Positions 28,101-35,411 of a stretch of 64,000 nucleotides of DNA are shown here, piece by piece. The stretch lies in NCBI GenBank assembly GCA_900316075.1, contig ONBT01000001.1:62001-126000 (forward strand). Direction: 5' to 3'. Position numbers and translations under genes: made by a program. The stretch comes from an uncultured Lachnospiraceae bacterium (GTDB lineage Bacteria; Bacillota; Clostridia; Lachnospirales; Lachnospiraceae). The first letter of the stretch is position 1; every line of letters starts with the position of its first letter. A model generated the notes under the pieces. That model made no database searches. It was not told the DNA's origin and saw only the letters and a program-made list of their open reading frames with translations.

Positions 28101-28869
28101 GGGACGTACAGCCGACAAAGGCTGTCTTCCCGACCGACCGGGTCATGTAAGGAACGACAATGGCCGTCAGGCCGCTGTTTGCGAAGGCGGATTCCGTGAT
28201 GGCCACAACCCCTTCGGGAATCTGCACTGCCGTCAGGGCGGTGCAGCCCGCGAAAGCATAGTCAGGAATAATATAAACCGCCGGGGAAAGGGACACGGCC
28301 GAAAGAGAGGTACAGCCGTCAAATACATGGGTTCCCAGCATGGAAACCGAATCCGGCAGGCCGATCTGGACCAGGCCGGAATTCTGGAAGGCTGCATTCC
28401 CGAGGGTGGTGAGATTTCCCGGCAGGCCGATCTGCAGGAGGCTGACACAGCCGGCGAAGGCGTCGTCCCCGATGGTTTCCAGGGTAGAAGGAAGGCTGAC
28501 ATTCAGGGTGACCAGGGTTCCGTCCGCTGTCATGGCTGCGATATCCGCAAAGGCATTGGCCCCGACCGAGGTCACACCCTCAGCGACCGTAATCGTCGTA
28601 ATCCGGTCCCGGAAGGCCTCCCAGGGCGTCTGGTCCCGGACGAAGTCCCCCATGGGCCCGGTCCCGTTGATATAAAGAATTCCGTTGGCATAGGCCCAGG
28701 ATACGCTGCTGCTCCAGGTCCCCGTCGCCCCATCGGCCGGTCCGCAATAGCCCATGGCCGACTCATTCTCCGTCTCGGCACCCGCCGCGGACGAAAGCAC
28801 CAGCCCGAAGGGCAGCATGCAGAAAATCATGGAGACCACGACGACGATTGTCAGCAGTTTCTTTTTCAT
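25174..28869 (-). CDS. Secreted multidomain surface protein (BspA-like LRR, Big_2 Ig-like, DUF5648-like repeats)
   Basis: 1231 residues. A signal peptide (KKKLLTIVVVVSMIFCMLP..SSAAGA) starts at ATG 28869, which has AGAGAGG upstream. Two blocks of BspA-type LRR_5 repeats follow (about 50-290 and 430-570, e.g. AFAGCTALTAVQIPEG), separated by a Thr/Asp/Ala-rich linker. Three Big_2 Ig-like domains (about 620-880) repeat LT.T....ATVTGVKAGTSTITATA. A beta-rich domain comes next, and three YRLYNKxxGDHxxT repeats with GW close the protein, as in DUF5648. There is no LPXTG or other obvious wall anchor. Adhesion or polysaccharide contact at the cell surface is likely by analogy. Confidence 0.88.
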   Translation of the reverse strand: MKKKLLTIVVVVSMIFCMLPFGLVLSSAAGAETENESAMGYCGPADGATGTWSSSVSWAYANGILYINGTGPMGDFVRDQTPWEAFRDRITTITVAEGVTSVGANAFADIAAMTADGTLVTLNVSLPSTLETIGDDAFAGCVSLLQIGLPGNLTTLGNAAFQNSGLVQIGLPDSVSMLGTHVFDGCTSLSAVSLSPAVYIIPDYAFAGCTALTAVQIPEGVVAITESAFANSGLTAIVVPYMTRSVGKTAFVGCTSLTDIGTSSMDPIFDTSDFDITSAVRIHGPEGSAVAQTVADLNAQGYALSYTTEAMPEITYPAVQPVTFTPVMMQDGQIYSAYGNTDAAAMQIDSTDLAGTAASEAELAASQVTDTAGAETDVTTDAAATDGRTADTSTYIDENGETVIDNSAEALSSRRRMGVMRAASADAVSSGSIENSALEWEVAADGTLRISGSGAMENYTAASEQPWVSLKDNISSIAVATGVTAIGDYAFSDLTNVTYVQLMDDTIKTIGKNAFSGCTGLTEIEIPKSLTSVGASAFSGCSAAKKVTANSATTTFDTANPSLPAGTASSPVYIYGYSTSGIKTYFDSRWQADNLRFSPLSGQPMIGITLNTTSLTMQPAGVATLKLSPNPTDADNLSSVSWDPVDPTVLYVTKNSSNQTKATVLALKAGSTAVQVTATDAEGNTYTATCTVTVSGSKVAMTGVAITPTSASIQVGATADLTLNLTPTGATNLASVTWTSSTPANATVAVSDSDEKTATVTGVKAGTSTITATATDSSGNSFTASIPVTVIVPMTGIRLSQTKATMVQDTTMTLTALTVPDGAYDLKSVAWKSSNDKVATVSGGQVKAVAGTGSAIITATATSTSNATYTATCDVTVTDGIAGATAVLKKAIVTLGNQNAVVSGVTSSSVYVASAIKAIDDLAKKTKGVTIASGKGLTDAITVAQTNSRTLDPVVKYIATHANTGSSVTLAVLPRFNIEVKSATTGSAVYMITPTYDVTAKIGTAAAVTVSTGNAMKITGTVTVTLPISDDLAGKNTALYITHKASGGDKYYKGSVKGGILTFENPDGFSEFDVTVAKPDGYKEEGTNGETVVDKLKTAIYRLYNKLNGDHIFTASKAERDILAMFGWRSEGTPITAATEAGTANVPVYRLYNKKTGEHFLTTNQSERTTLTAAGWRDEGIVWYAAASGKHPVYRLYNKHGFHHYTSNDFERGFLMGLGWKNEGIVFYQTD

Positions 28870-28979
28870 GGAAAAACCTCTCTGCCCGGGTCCGGCCGGG
28901 CGCTTATGGAAAACATCCTTCACCGGATGCGCCGGTGCTTCTTCTCATACAAAAAAATCAACGGCCAGAGCTGCAAGTG

Positions 28980-28992
28980 CACGCTTTGCGTG
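28980..28992 (-). promoter_or_regulatory. Palindrome in the leader of the surface protein gene
   Basis: CACGC-TTT-GCGTG, embedded in GCACGCTTTGCGTGTGTA, very like GCACGCATTGCGTGTTTA at glgP. It could act as an operator or as an mRNA hairpin, since it lies downstream of the predicted -10 box. Confidence 0.4.
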
Positions 28993-29015
28993 TGTAAGCA
29001 ACCATAGTCGTTGAT

Positions 29016-29042
29016 ATTATAGCATTCCACAAGAAAATGTGG
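29016..29042 (-). promoter_or_regulatory. Promoter region of the surface protein gene
   Basis: TATAAT on the minus strand at 29021-29016. The inverted repeat CCACAAGAAAATGTGG (29027-29042) covers the -35 area. Confidence 0.5.
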
Positions 29043-29154
29043 TAATCATTTTTCAAAAATACAAGATATGGCCCGGCAGAACTTTGCGGTCGCTTACCGC
29101 TTCCGGAAATCGCAAAGGCTGCGAAACAGTCCCGGGAAAGCCGGGCCCCGGCAA

Positions 29155-30111
29155 TCAGTCGCTTTCGGCTTTTGCCACCTCCTTGTCTTCATGCTCCGCG
29201 TTTTCAATAACCATCGGATCGGTGGACACTGTATAGATTTCATAGCTGCTGCCTATTGAATACTGGCACGCCACCCCGCCTTCCATCGTATAGGCAGTGC
29301 CGTAGTTAAGGTCCATCTCCGACTTGTTTTCAGTCATATCCTTCTTTGCCCGGCTTACAGCCCGTTCCGGCACAGGCGTGGCATATATGCTGTCCACGGA
29401 GCCGCACCGGTCCAGGCCATTTTTCACTTCTTCAACAAAAGCGTCCATCCCATCCGCTGCAGGGGCTGCTGCGCCTTCCTTGTTGTACAGATCATACTCG
29501 ATCTCAAAAACACGCCCCGAACAATCCATATGGACAATAAATTCCTGCTGGTCATATGCTGTACTGTCTGTGCCCCTCCTATAATCATAAAGAACGATAA
29601 TTTCCTTGTAATCCGGCACACTAATGGTCTTGTCCAGGTAATCTCCCCTCAGCCCGGGGAAGGCAGCATCGAGCTCCTTCACCGTCTCCCACCGTTTTTT
29701 GACGTTCGCTTCGTGGGTATTTTTATTATGAATAATATAGGGCGCCAGGATGCCTGCCGCCAGCAGGATGGGCAGAAGCAGGGCCAGGGCCCCGAGCAGA
29801 GGCATGCGGCGGGCGAACTTTTCGTTTTCCTCCCAGTCCCCCGTCGGGTGGCTGATCTCATCGATGTAGGCCTGGGACCTTCTCCCCGTCGCCGCCGTGA
29901 CCAGGCAGATGACGGCGGCCAGGATGCAGACGGCCCCGATGGCCACGCCTCCCCCGGCTGCCGCCGGAAAGCAGTCCACTTCTGCCCCGAACGTATGCTT
30001 CTGATACTCGAAGGCCGCAATCTCAAGGCCCAGGGTCACCGCCCCGCCGATCAGCAGGCTGCGCCCGACGGTCCCGACGGCCTGATTGCTTCGTGCAAAT
30101 GAATGTGACAA
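29155..30111 (-). CDS. Membrane protein of unknown function
   Basis: 318 residues. Three hydrophobic helices are at about 18-36, 50-73 and 105-130, followed by an extracytoplasmic or cytoplasmic alpha/beta domain of about 185 residues with no motif I recognise. The start codon is TTG, supported by GGGAGG 7 nt upstream. The sequence of the third helix includes YIIHNKN, where the DNA carries an internal copy of the ATGAATAATRTA motif (29728-29740). The gene stands alone between the surface protein and the micro-ORF pair. Confidence 0.7.
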   Translation of the reverse strand: MSHSFARSNQAVGTVGRSLLIGGAVTLGLEIAAFEYQKHTFGAEVDCFPAAAGGGVAIGAVCILAAVICLVTAATGRRSQAYIDEISHPTGDWEENEKFARRMPLLGALALLLPILLAAGILAPYIIHNKNTHEANVKKRWETVKELDAAFPGLRGDYLDKTISVPDYKEIIVLYDYRRGTDSTAYDQQEFIVHMDCSGRVFEIEYDLYNKEGAAAPAADGMDAFVEEVKNGLDRCGSVDSIYATPVPERAVSRAKKDMTENKSEMDLNYGTAYTMEGGVACQYSIGSSYEIYTVSTDPMVIENAEHEDKEVAKAESD

Positions 30112-30347
30112 AATATGCCTCCCAAAAACATTTATTGCAAAAATATTCTATCCAATCGCTCGCCGGCCCTCAAGAAAAGATTATGTAAAGAGTTTCTTGC
30201 GCAAGATTTGGCTACTTCTGAAACGGCATTCGGCATGCAGGACCCCTTCCCCCGGACTATACTTCGTCTTGTAAAAAGGAAATGGAAAAAACAAAGAAGA
30301 AAAGAAGAAGCGCCGGAAAGGCAGTTCCGGTAGTAAGGAGGCACAAA

Positions 30348-30437
30348 ATGAAGAAGTTTTTTAAGGATGCATGGCATGATTACATGGAAATGATGGGGCA
30401 GATCTGCAAGTACGGCATCACTTTCCGTACTTTCTGA
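30348..30437 (+). CDS. Micro-ORF 1: 29-residue basic/aromatic peptide
   Basis: ATG at 30348 with AAGGAG 7 nt upstream (30335-30340), TGA at 30435. The peptide starts MKKFFKDAWHDYMEMM and ends GITFRTF; it is amphipathic with one Cys. The frame is open back to an ATG at 30282, but that start has no properly spaced ribosome site. No known family is recognised. A second micro-ORF follows after 27 bp, then a terminator, so the pair looks like a dedicated small transcript. Confidence 0.55.
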   Translation: MKKFFKDAWHDYMEMMGQICKYGITFRTF

Positions 30438-30464
30438 TTTGGCCACATTTGAGAGGTGAGCAGT

Positions 30465-30530
30465 ATGTTTGAAGCATTTGCAAAGACCCTGATCCAGCGT
30501 TACTGGTACGGGAAAGAAACAAACGACTGA
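30465..30530 (+). CDS. Micro-ORF 2: 21-residue peptide
   Basis: ATG at 30465 with GAGAGGTGAG just upstream. The peptide begins MFEAFAKTLIQRYWYGK and ends at TGA 30530. It could form a short amphipathic helix. It is paired with micro-ORF 1 and followed by a strong hairpin. No function can be assigned. Confidence 0.55.
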   Translation: MFEAFAKTLIQRYWYGKETND

Positions 30531-30568
30531 TTTCCTTTTTACAAAATGAAACATCCCCTACTTACATA

Positions 30569-30608
30569 GAAAGCGCCGGGCTGCATGAATTTGCGGTCCG
30601 GCGCTTTC
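30569..30608 (+). terminator. Terminator of the micro-ORF transcript
   Basis: GAAAGCGCCGG (30569-30579) pairs perfectly with CCGGCGCTTTC (30598-30608). Confidence 0.7.
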
Positions 30609-30639
30609 GTATCTGGTCCCCCGGCTCATTACGAAAAAA

Positions 30640-30669
30640 AGGCCCCGCGGCGCAAGCGCCGCGGGGCCT
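30640..30669 (-). terminator. Terminator of the purine permease gene
   Basis: A 14-bp perfect GC-rich stem with a two-base loop, followed on the minus strand by a run of seven T residues. Confidence 0.92.
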
Positions 30670-30692
30670 GACTGTCTTGAATTATATGAGGT

Positions 30693-32063
30693 TCACTGCC
30701 AGCCCATGACCAGGGTGACGATCCGCAGGGCGAAGAGAACAAAGATGACCCACATGACGGGGGAAATTTCCTTTGCCTTGCCTTCGCAGACTTTGAGGAT
30801 AGTCCAGGAAAGAACTGCGAACATGATGCCTGTGGCGATGGAGTAGGAAAGGGGCATCATGACCAGGGCCATGTAAGCACCTACCGTGTCTGCGATGTCG
30901 CCGTCGAACTCAATCTTCTTTGCAGAAGAAAGCATCAGCATGCCGACATACATGAGGGCCGGAGCCGTCGCGAATGTCGGGATGGCCAGGAAAATCGGGG
31001 ACAGGAGCAGGGAGATGACAAACATGCAGCCTGTCGTGAAAGCTGTGAGGCCCGTCTTTCCGCCTTCAGCCACACCGGCGGAAGACTCGACGAAGGAAGT
31101 AATCGTGGAAGTACCCAGGCAGGCACCTGCTACCGTACCGATGGCGTCGGAAAGAAGGACTCTTCCAGCCCGGGGCAGCTTGCCTTCCTCATCGAGGAGG
31201 CCCGCCTTGTCCGCAACGCCGACTACTGTGCCGACTGTATCGAAAAGGTCGACATAGAGGAAGGCGAATACGATGGCGATGAAGTGAAGAAGGTTCTTCC
31301 CGGCCCAGGCGAAGTTGAAGTGGAAGGCCGTCTTCGTGATGCCACTTAGCTGCAGGCCCTGGGAGAAATCAGGGAAAACGGAGTAGACGCCGGCGTCGGG
31401 ATTTACGACATACCAGCCGGTCTTTTCCGCAATCATGCCCATGACCCAGGTGGCGATGATGCCGATCAGGACGGAGCCCTTTACATTATAATGAACGAGA
31501 ACCAGGGTAATGACGAAGCCGATCAGGGCGAGCGCCACCTGGGCCTGGGAGAAGTCGCCAAGTGCAAGAGGCGTTGCGAGCCCGTCCGGGTTTACGACAA
31601 TGCCGGCGCCTTTAAGGCCGATGAAGGCGACAAAAAGGCCGATGCCGGCGGAGATGCCGTTCTTCATGTTCATGGGGATGCCGTTCAGGATCTGCTCCCG
31701 GGCCTTGAAGAGGGAAAGAATAATGAAAATAATACCCTCGACCAGGACCGCCGTCAGGGCAATCGTGAAGGCATCTGCTTCCCCGCCCAGCTCACTCAGG
31801 CAAACCGTATAAGCGAAGTAAGCATTGAGGCCCAGTCCTGCGGACAGGGCGATGGGGTAGTTGGCCAGGAAGGCCATGACAAATGTGGCAATGGCGGAAG
31901 CCAGTGCTGTTGCGACGAAGACGCCGCTCCGGTCCATGACAGTCCCCAGAATATTGGGGTTTACGGCCAGAATATAGGCCATTGTCAGGAAGGTTGTCAG
32001 CCCGGCCAGAACCTCGGTCCTCACGTCCGTGCCGTGCTCTTTCAGATGAAATATTTTTTCCAT
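30693..32063 (-). CDS. NCS2-type purine permease (AzgA/PbuG-like)
   Basis: 456 residues and about 12-13 helices. The N-terminus TEVLAGLTTFLTMAYILAVNP and the later FLYVDLFDTVGTVVGVADKAG and GTSTITSFVESSAGVAEGG are hallmarks of the AzgA/PbuG group, which imports hypoxanthine, guanine or adenine with protons. The start at 32063 fits the family N-terminus. Its ribosome site is weak (CCGGGAAATGC), while a strong AGGAGG 22 nt upstream instead precedes an 11-codon out-of-frame ATG ORF overlapping the start. No purine riboswitch was found upstream. Confidence 0.92.
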   Translation of the reverse strand: MEKIFHLKEHGTDVRTEVLAGLTTFLTMAYILAVNPNILGTVMDRSGVFVATALASAIATFVMAFLANYPIALSAGLGLNAYFAYTVCLSELGGEADAFTIALTAVLVEGIIFIILSLFKAREQILNGIPMNMKNGISAGIGLFVAFIGLKGAGIVVNPDGLATPLALGDFSQAQVALALIGFVITLVLVHYNVKGSVLIGIIATWVMGMIAEKTGWYVVNPDAGVYSVFPDFSQGLQLSGITKTAFHFNFAWAGKNLLHFIAIVFAFLYVDLFDTVGTVVGVADKAGLLDEEGKLPRAGRVLLSDAIGTVAGACLGTSTITSFVESSAGVAEGGKTGLTAFTTGCMFVISLLLSPIFLAIPTFATAPALMYVGMLMLSSAKKIEFDGDIADTVGAYMALVMMPLSYSIATGIMFAVLSWTILKVCEGKAKEISPVMWVIFVLFALRIVTLVMGWQ

Positions 32064-32261
32064 GCATTTCCCGGCATCTTTGCCGGTCCTCCTATTTTCG
32101 CCGGCTGTCCTTCCGCACCCTTGCGGAAGTCGCGAAACACCCGGCAACGCATGCAGTGTATCATAAAAGCGGTTTATAAACAATTTATAAATCTCATGAA
32201 ATGTAGTAATGAAAAAGGGCTGCGAATATGGGTGCTGAACCCAAAATCGCTGAATTCAAAA

Positions 32262-32304
32262 AAGCCCTGCAGCAAGACTCCCGAAGGAATCCGCCGCAGG
32301 GCTT
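32262..32304 (-). terminator. Terminator of the radical SAM gene
   Basis: AAGCCCTGC and GCAGGGCTT arms, then a T run on the minus strand. The boundary motif abuts the arm. Confidence 0.8.
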
Positions 32305-32316
32305 TATATTATTCAT
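32303..32316. repeat. Boundary motif copy after the radical SAM gene
   Basis: TTTATATTATTCAT; sense strand ATGAATAATATAAA, 8 bp beyond the stop codon and running into the terminator stem. Confidence 0.7.
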
Positions 32317-32324
32317 GTATCAAT

Positions 32325-33797
32325 TCAGCTGACCTTCTGCTGTACGTCAGCCTCTGTCTGGAAAGCCGCCAGCTCGGGGTGCTCCCGATGCTCCTCGGAA
32401 TAGTTCGTGTAGGCCTGCTTCTTGTGGGTCTGGGAAGCCCAGATTTCATCGGCAACGGGTGCCCACTCGGCTGCGTAGTCCTTGTTCTTGGCGCAGAGCT
32501 CGTCGGCCTCCTCGGGGGCTTCGAAGTTCGTCTGATGGGCGCCGGCCCGCTCGACCATACCCGTGAGGATCTCGGGGTTCTCGAGCATGGGGCAGGGACG
32601 CAGGTGGTTCCGGTTGAAGGGCTGACCCTTGTGGTACTCCATGAAGAGGGGAGACTGCAGCATCTCGAGGATGCTCTTCTCCTTGATATTCGAATCCGAG
32701 TAGTGGATGAATACGCAGGGCTCGGCGTCGCCGTTCGCATTGATGTGGAAGTAGTTCCGTCCTCCGGCAATGCAGCCGCCGACGTACTCGCCGTCGTTCT
32801 GGAAGTCCATGGGGAAGAAGGGAATGTCGCATTCCGGCGACCGCTCCCAGCGGATCTTCTTGATGATCTCCTTCCGCTGCTCAACGGTGGGAAGTAAGTC
32901 CATGACTGCGTTCTGGCCGACGGGCATATAGTGGAAGTAGAAACCGAAATGGGCGCCCTTGTCTGCGAGCATGCGCAGGAACTTCTCGTCGGTAACGGCT
33001 TCGATATTCGCTCTCGTGTAGCAGATGGAGGTTCCGAAGAGAATACCGTTCTTCCGCAGGAGGTCCATGGCGTTCATGACCGCCTGATAGTGGCCGTCGC
33101 CCCGGCGGGAATCGTTGGACTCAGGGGTTCCTTCGATAGAAAGCAGGAAAATCAGATTTCCCAGCGTCTTGATCTTGTCGCACATCTCCTGATTGATCAG
33201 GGTGGAGTTCGAATAAGCCGCAAACTGGCAGTCCTGATGCTTCTCCATCAGCTTCAGAATATCGTTCATGCGGACAGTGGGCTCACCGCCGGTCATCATG
33301 AAGAGGCGGGCGCCGAGCTCCTTGCCTTCGGTGACGATCTTGTCCATATCCTCAAAAGTGAGGTTCGACTTGTGGCCGTAGGTCCCGGACCAGCAGCCCT
33401 TGCAGTGCATATTGCAGGCCTGGGTGGGATCGAAAAGGATGAGCCAGGGGATGTTGCAGTGATATTTCTCGCGGTTAGCCCGGATGGTCTTCGTTCCGTC
33501 GAGGAAGGCCTCATAACCAAGGTTCAGCAGGGTCATCTTCGCCACATGGGGATCGGTGTGGTCAATGATGTCATTGATCATGCGGATCCAGCGGTTGTTG
33601 GGGTCTGCTACGACGGCCCGGACGTGGTCGATATTTGCCTGGGTCATATGGTCCTTGCCCCAGAACTTGACGGCCATATCGATGAGTTTTTCGTAGGTCT
33701 CGGTCCGGTCTTCCTTCTTGTCCCCGAGATGCTTCCAGAACTTGTCGATTGCTACGGAAAAGGCAGCGCGTTCTGCCTTGTGTGCGAGTGATGCCAT
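32325..33797 (-). CDS. Radical SAM protein of unknown substrate
   Basis: 490 residues. The CX3CX2C iron-sulfur motif is C128-N-M-H-C132-K-G-C135, followed by MMTGGEPTV for SAM binding. A helical N-terminal domain of about 110 residues precedes the barrel. Cys residues in GGCIAGG and AEPCVFIHYSD suggest an auxiliary SPASM-like site. The C-terminal 60 residues are acidic. The gene is monocistronic, with AGGAGG 10 nt before ATG and a clear terminator, and no peptide or cofactor partner is adjacent, so the reaction is unknown. Confidence 0.88.
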   Translation of the reverse strand: MASLAHKAERAAFSVAIDKFWKHLGDKKEDRTETYEKLIDMAVKFWGKDHMTQANIDHVRAVVADPNNRWIRMINDIIDHTDPHVAKMTLLNLGYEAFLDGTKTIRANREKYHCNIPWLILFDPTQACNMHCKGCWSGTYGHKSNLTFEDMDKIVTEGKELGARLFMMTGGEPTVRMNDILKLMEKHQDCQFAAYSNSTLINQEMCDKIKTLGNLIFLLSIEGTPESNDSRRGDGHYQAVMNAMDLLRKNGILFGTSICYTRANIEAVTDEKFLRMLADKGAHFGFYFHYMPVGQNAVMDLLPTVEQRKEIIKKIRWERSPECDIPFFPMDFQNDGEYVGGCIAGGRNYFHINANGDAEPCVFIHYSDSNIKEKSILEMLQSPLFMEYHKGQPFNRNHLRPCPMLENPEILTGMVERAGAHQTNFEAPEEADELCAKNKDYAAEWAPVADEIWASQTHKKQAYTNYSEEHREHPELAAFQTEADVQQKVS

Positions 33798-34076
33798 GAA
33801 AAGTCAGCCTCCTGAAATAATCGGCGATTGCTTAAGTTGCACGAAATATGCGCCTGAGGGCACTACTGCTACCGCCACCCGGCGCTTCGAATAGAAACAG
33901 GGAATTATCCTATTTCAAGACTACGGAGGAATGATAAAGCCCGCACGTATTTCCGTCAATGAACAAAAGCCGTTTTTTGTCGCAAGGCCGTTTACCGGCG
34001 GTTCACCTGGCCCGGCTCTCTATATTCCCGGATGCAGCCGACAAGAAGGAGAAGAAAGCAAGAAAGAGAGTAAAAA
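33798..34076. other. Gene-free stretch upstream of the radical SAM gene
   Basis: No coding potential or repeat family is recognisable. TTGAAATAGGATAATTCC on the minus strand may be part of the radical SAM promoter, but I see no convincing -35/-10 pair. Confidence 0.4.
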
Positions 34077-34127
34077 TTCTCCCCTGTAAGGCGCGGAGGG
34101 AAAAGCCGGCAACCTCGCAGGGGAGAA
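34077..34127 (-). terminator. Terminator of the class II aldolase gene
   Basis: TTCTCCCCTG and CAGGGGAGAA arms (10 bp) with a 31-base loop, followed by TTTTT on the minus strand. Confidence 0.75.
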
Positions 34128-34131
34128 GAAA

Positions 34132-35154
34132 TCACGCATTCTTCAGTTTTGCATACGACCGCACATACCTTGTGTGTTCGTAGACCTGCAGAAGGACGGA
34201 AAGGGGGTCGCCTTTGTTGGCGGCGTGGGAGAGCAGGGCCGCGAGGCAGTTCTTTTCGGCGACCATGAAGGCGGCCTCTGCTTCCGAGCGGCTGTCGCCG
34301 AGGCAGACGGCGCCTTTGTTTCGGATCAGGACGGCGGGAACCCGCTTCAGCTCCGTGAAGATGAGCTTCTGGTCTGCGTTTTCCGGCAGGCAGCGGAGCT
34401 TGGACCCGAAGAGCTGGGCCGCGTCGTCGATGAAGATTTCAATGTCCCGGCCGGCTTCGGAAGCCAGTTTCATGACGGGGGTCTTTACGAAGACATTCGT
34501 CCCGTTCTTTCCGGTGTGATAGGAAATCAGGCCGCAGGCGGCCGCCTGGTCAGGTGTATAGATGGCAGGGGCCGTATTTCCTGTGATATCCGCATAGCGG
34601 CTCCGGGCCAGGTCCTCCAGAGCAAAGGCGGACCGGAAGGCTGAATCCTGGTCCCGGCCGAAGCAGATGGCTCCGTGACTCTTCATCAGAATCGCGTGGG
34701 CACCAAGAAAGGCCTGCTCAGCGGCAGCGACATTGGTCGCAAGGGTCTTTGTTCCGTTGATTCCATAAGCGGCGCAGGGAACGACGGAGCCCAGCATCTG
34801 GGCCTTTTCCTCAGGAACTGCCGTGATATTTTCACCCAGAATCGACAGGGCCGTCGCATAGGACTGGTGGGTATGGATGACGAAGTTGATTTCCGGGTGC
34901 AGGCGGTAGATGGCTGCATGGACGCCGGCTTCGGAAGAGGGACGGATGTCGCCGATGAAGGAGAGATTGTCCGTGCGGACCGGAACGATGTCTTCGGGAC
35001 GGATGCTGTCATAGCCCTTGCCGGATGGGGTGATGGCGAATTCCTCATCGGAAATCCGGGCGCTGATATTTCCCCAGGTCCGGGCCACCAGGCCTTTTTC
35101 CACCAGTTCCAGACCGGCTTCGATGATTTCTTCTCTTGCTCTTGAAAGCTCCAT
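34132..35154 (-). CDS. Class II aldolase/adducin family protein, apparently tandem
   Basis: 340 residues. The N-terminal 200 residues form a class II aldolase: WGNISAR and TPSGKGYD bind phosphate, SSEAGVHAAIY supplies the catalytic Glu, VIHTHQSYA gives two zinc His and MKSHGAICFG the third region. The C-terminal 100 residues again contain VLIRNKGAVCLGDSRSEAEAA, resembling the same C-terminal aldolase block but without the His. This suggests a partial internal duplication. Relatives act on L-fuculose-1-P, L-ribulose-5-P or methylthioribulose-1-P. ATG 35154 has GGAAGGGG 6 nt upstream. Confidence 0.83.
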   Translation of the reverse strand: MELSRAREEIIEAGLELVEKGLVARTWGNISARISDEEFAITPSGKGYDSIRPEDIVPVRTDNLSFIGDIRPSSEAGVHAAIYRLHPEINFVIHTHQSYATALSILGENITAVPEEKAQMLGSVVPCAAYGINGTKTLATNVAAAEQAFLGAHAILMKSHGAICFGRDQDSAFRSAFALEDLARSRYADITGNTAPAIYTPDQAAACGLISYHTGKNGTNVFVKTPVMKLASEAGRDIEIFIDDAAQLFGSKLRCLPENADQKLIFTELKRVPAVLIRNKGAVCLGDSRSEAEAAFMVAEKNCLAALLSHAANKGDPLSVLLQVYEHTRYVRSYAKLKNA

Positions 35155-35411
35155 ATGGCACCCCTTCCAAACGGGTTCTTCCGGCATTCCCTATTTCAAA
35201 AGTATTATACAGACTGGCCTCAAAATTACAAGGAAATACTTGCCTGTTGTGCTAGAATAAATACTGTTTACAGGCAATTGGTAAGGGCTTTACGCATTCT
35301 TTACAACGCAAGCAGGCCGGTCTCATGTCACGGCACATGGGCGGTATTTGCGCATGGGGGACTGAGGTGGAAGGCCTTTTTTGCACATGAAGAGTGCGGA
35401 GGAGAAAATAT

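Noticed and set aside
30282..30347. Longer 51-residue version of micro-ORF 1
   Set aside because: The upstream ATG has no properly spaced ribosome site, whereas ATG 30348 has AAGGAG at 7 nt.
32064..32220. Possible purine riboswitch before the purine permease
   Set aside because: None of the conserved purine-aptamer loop sequences are present on the minus strand.
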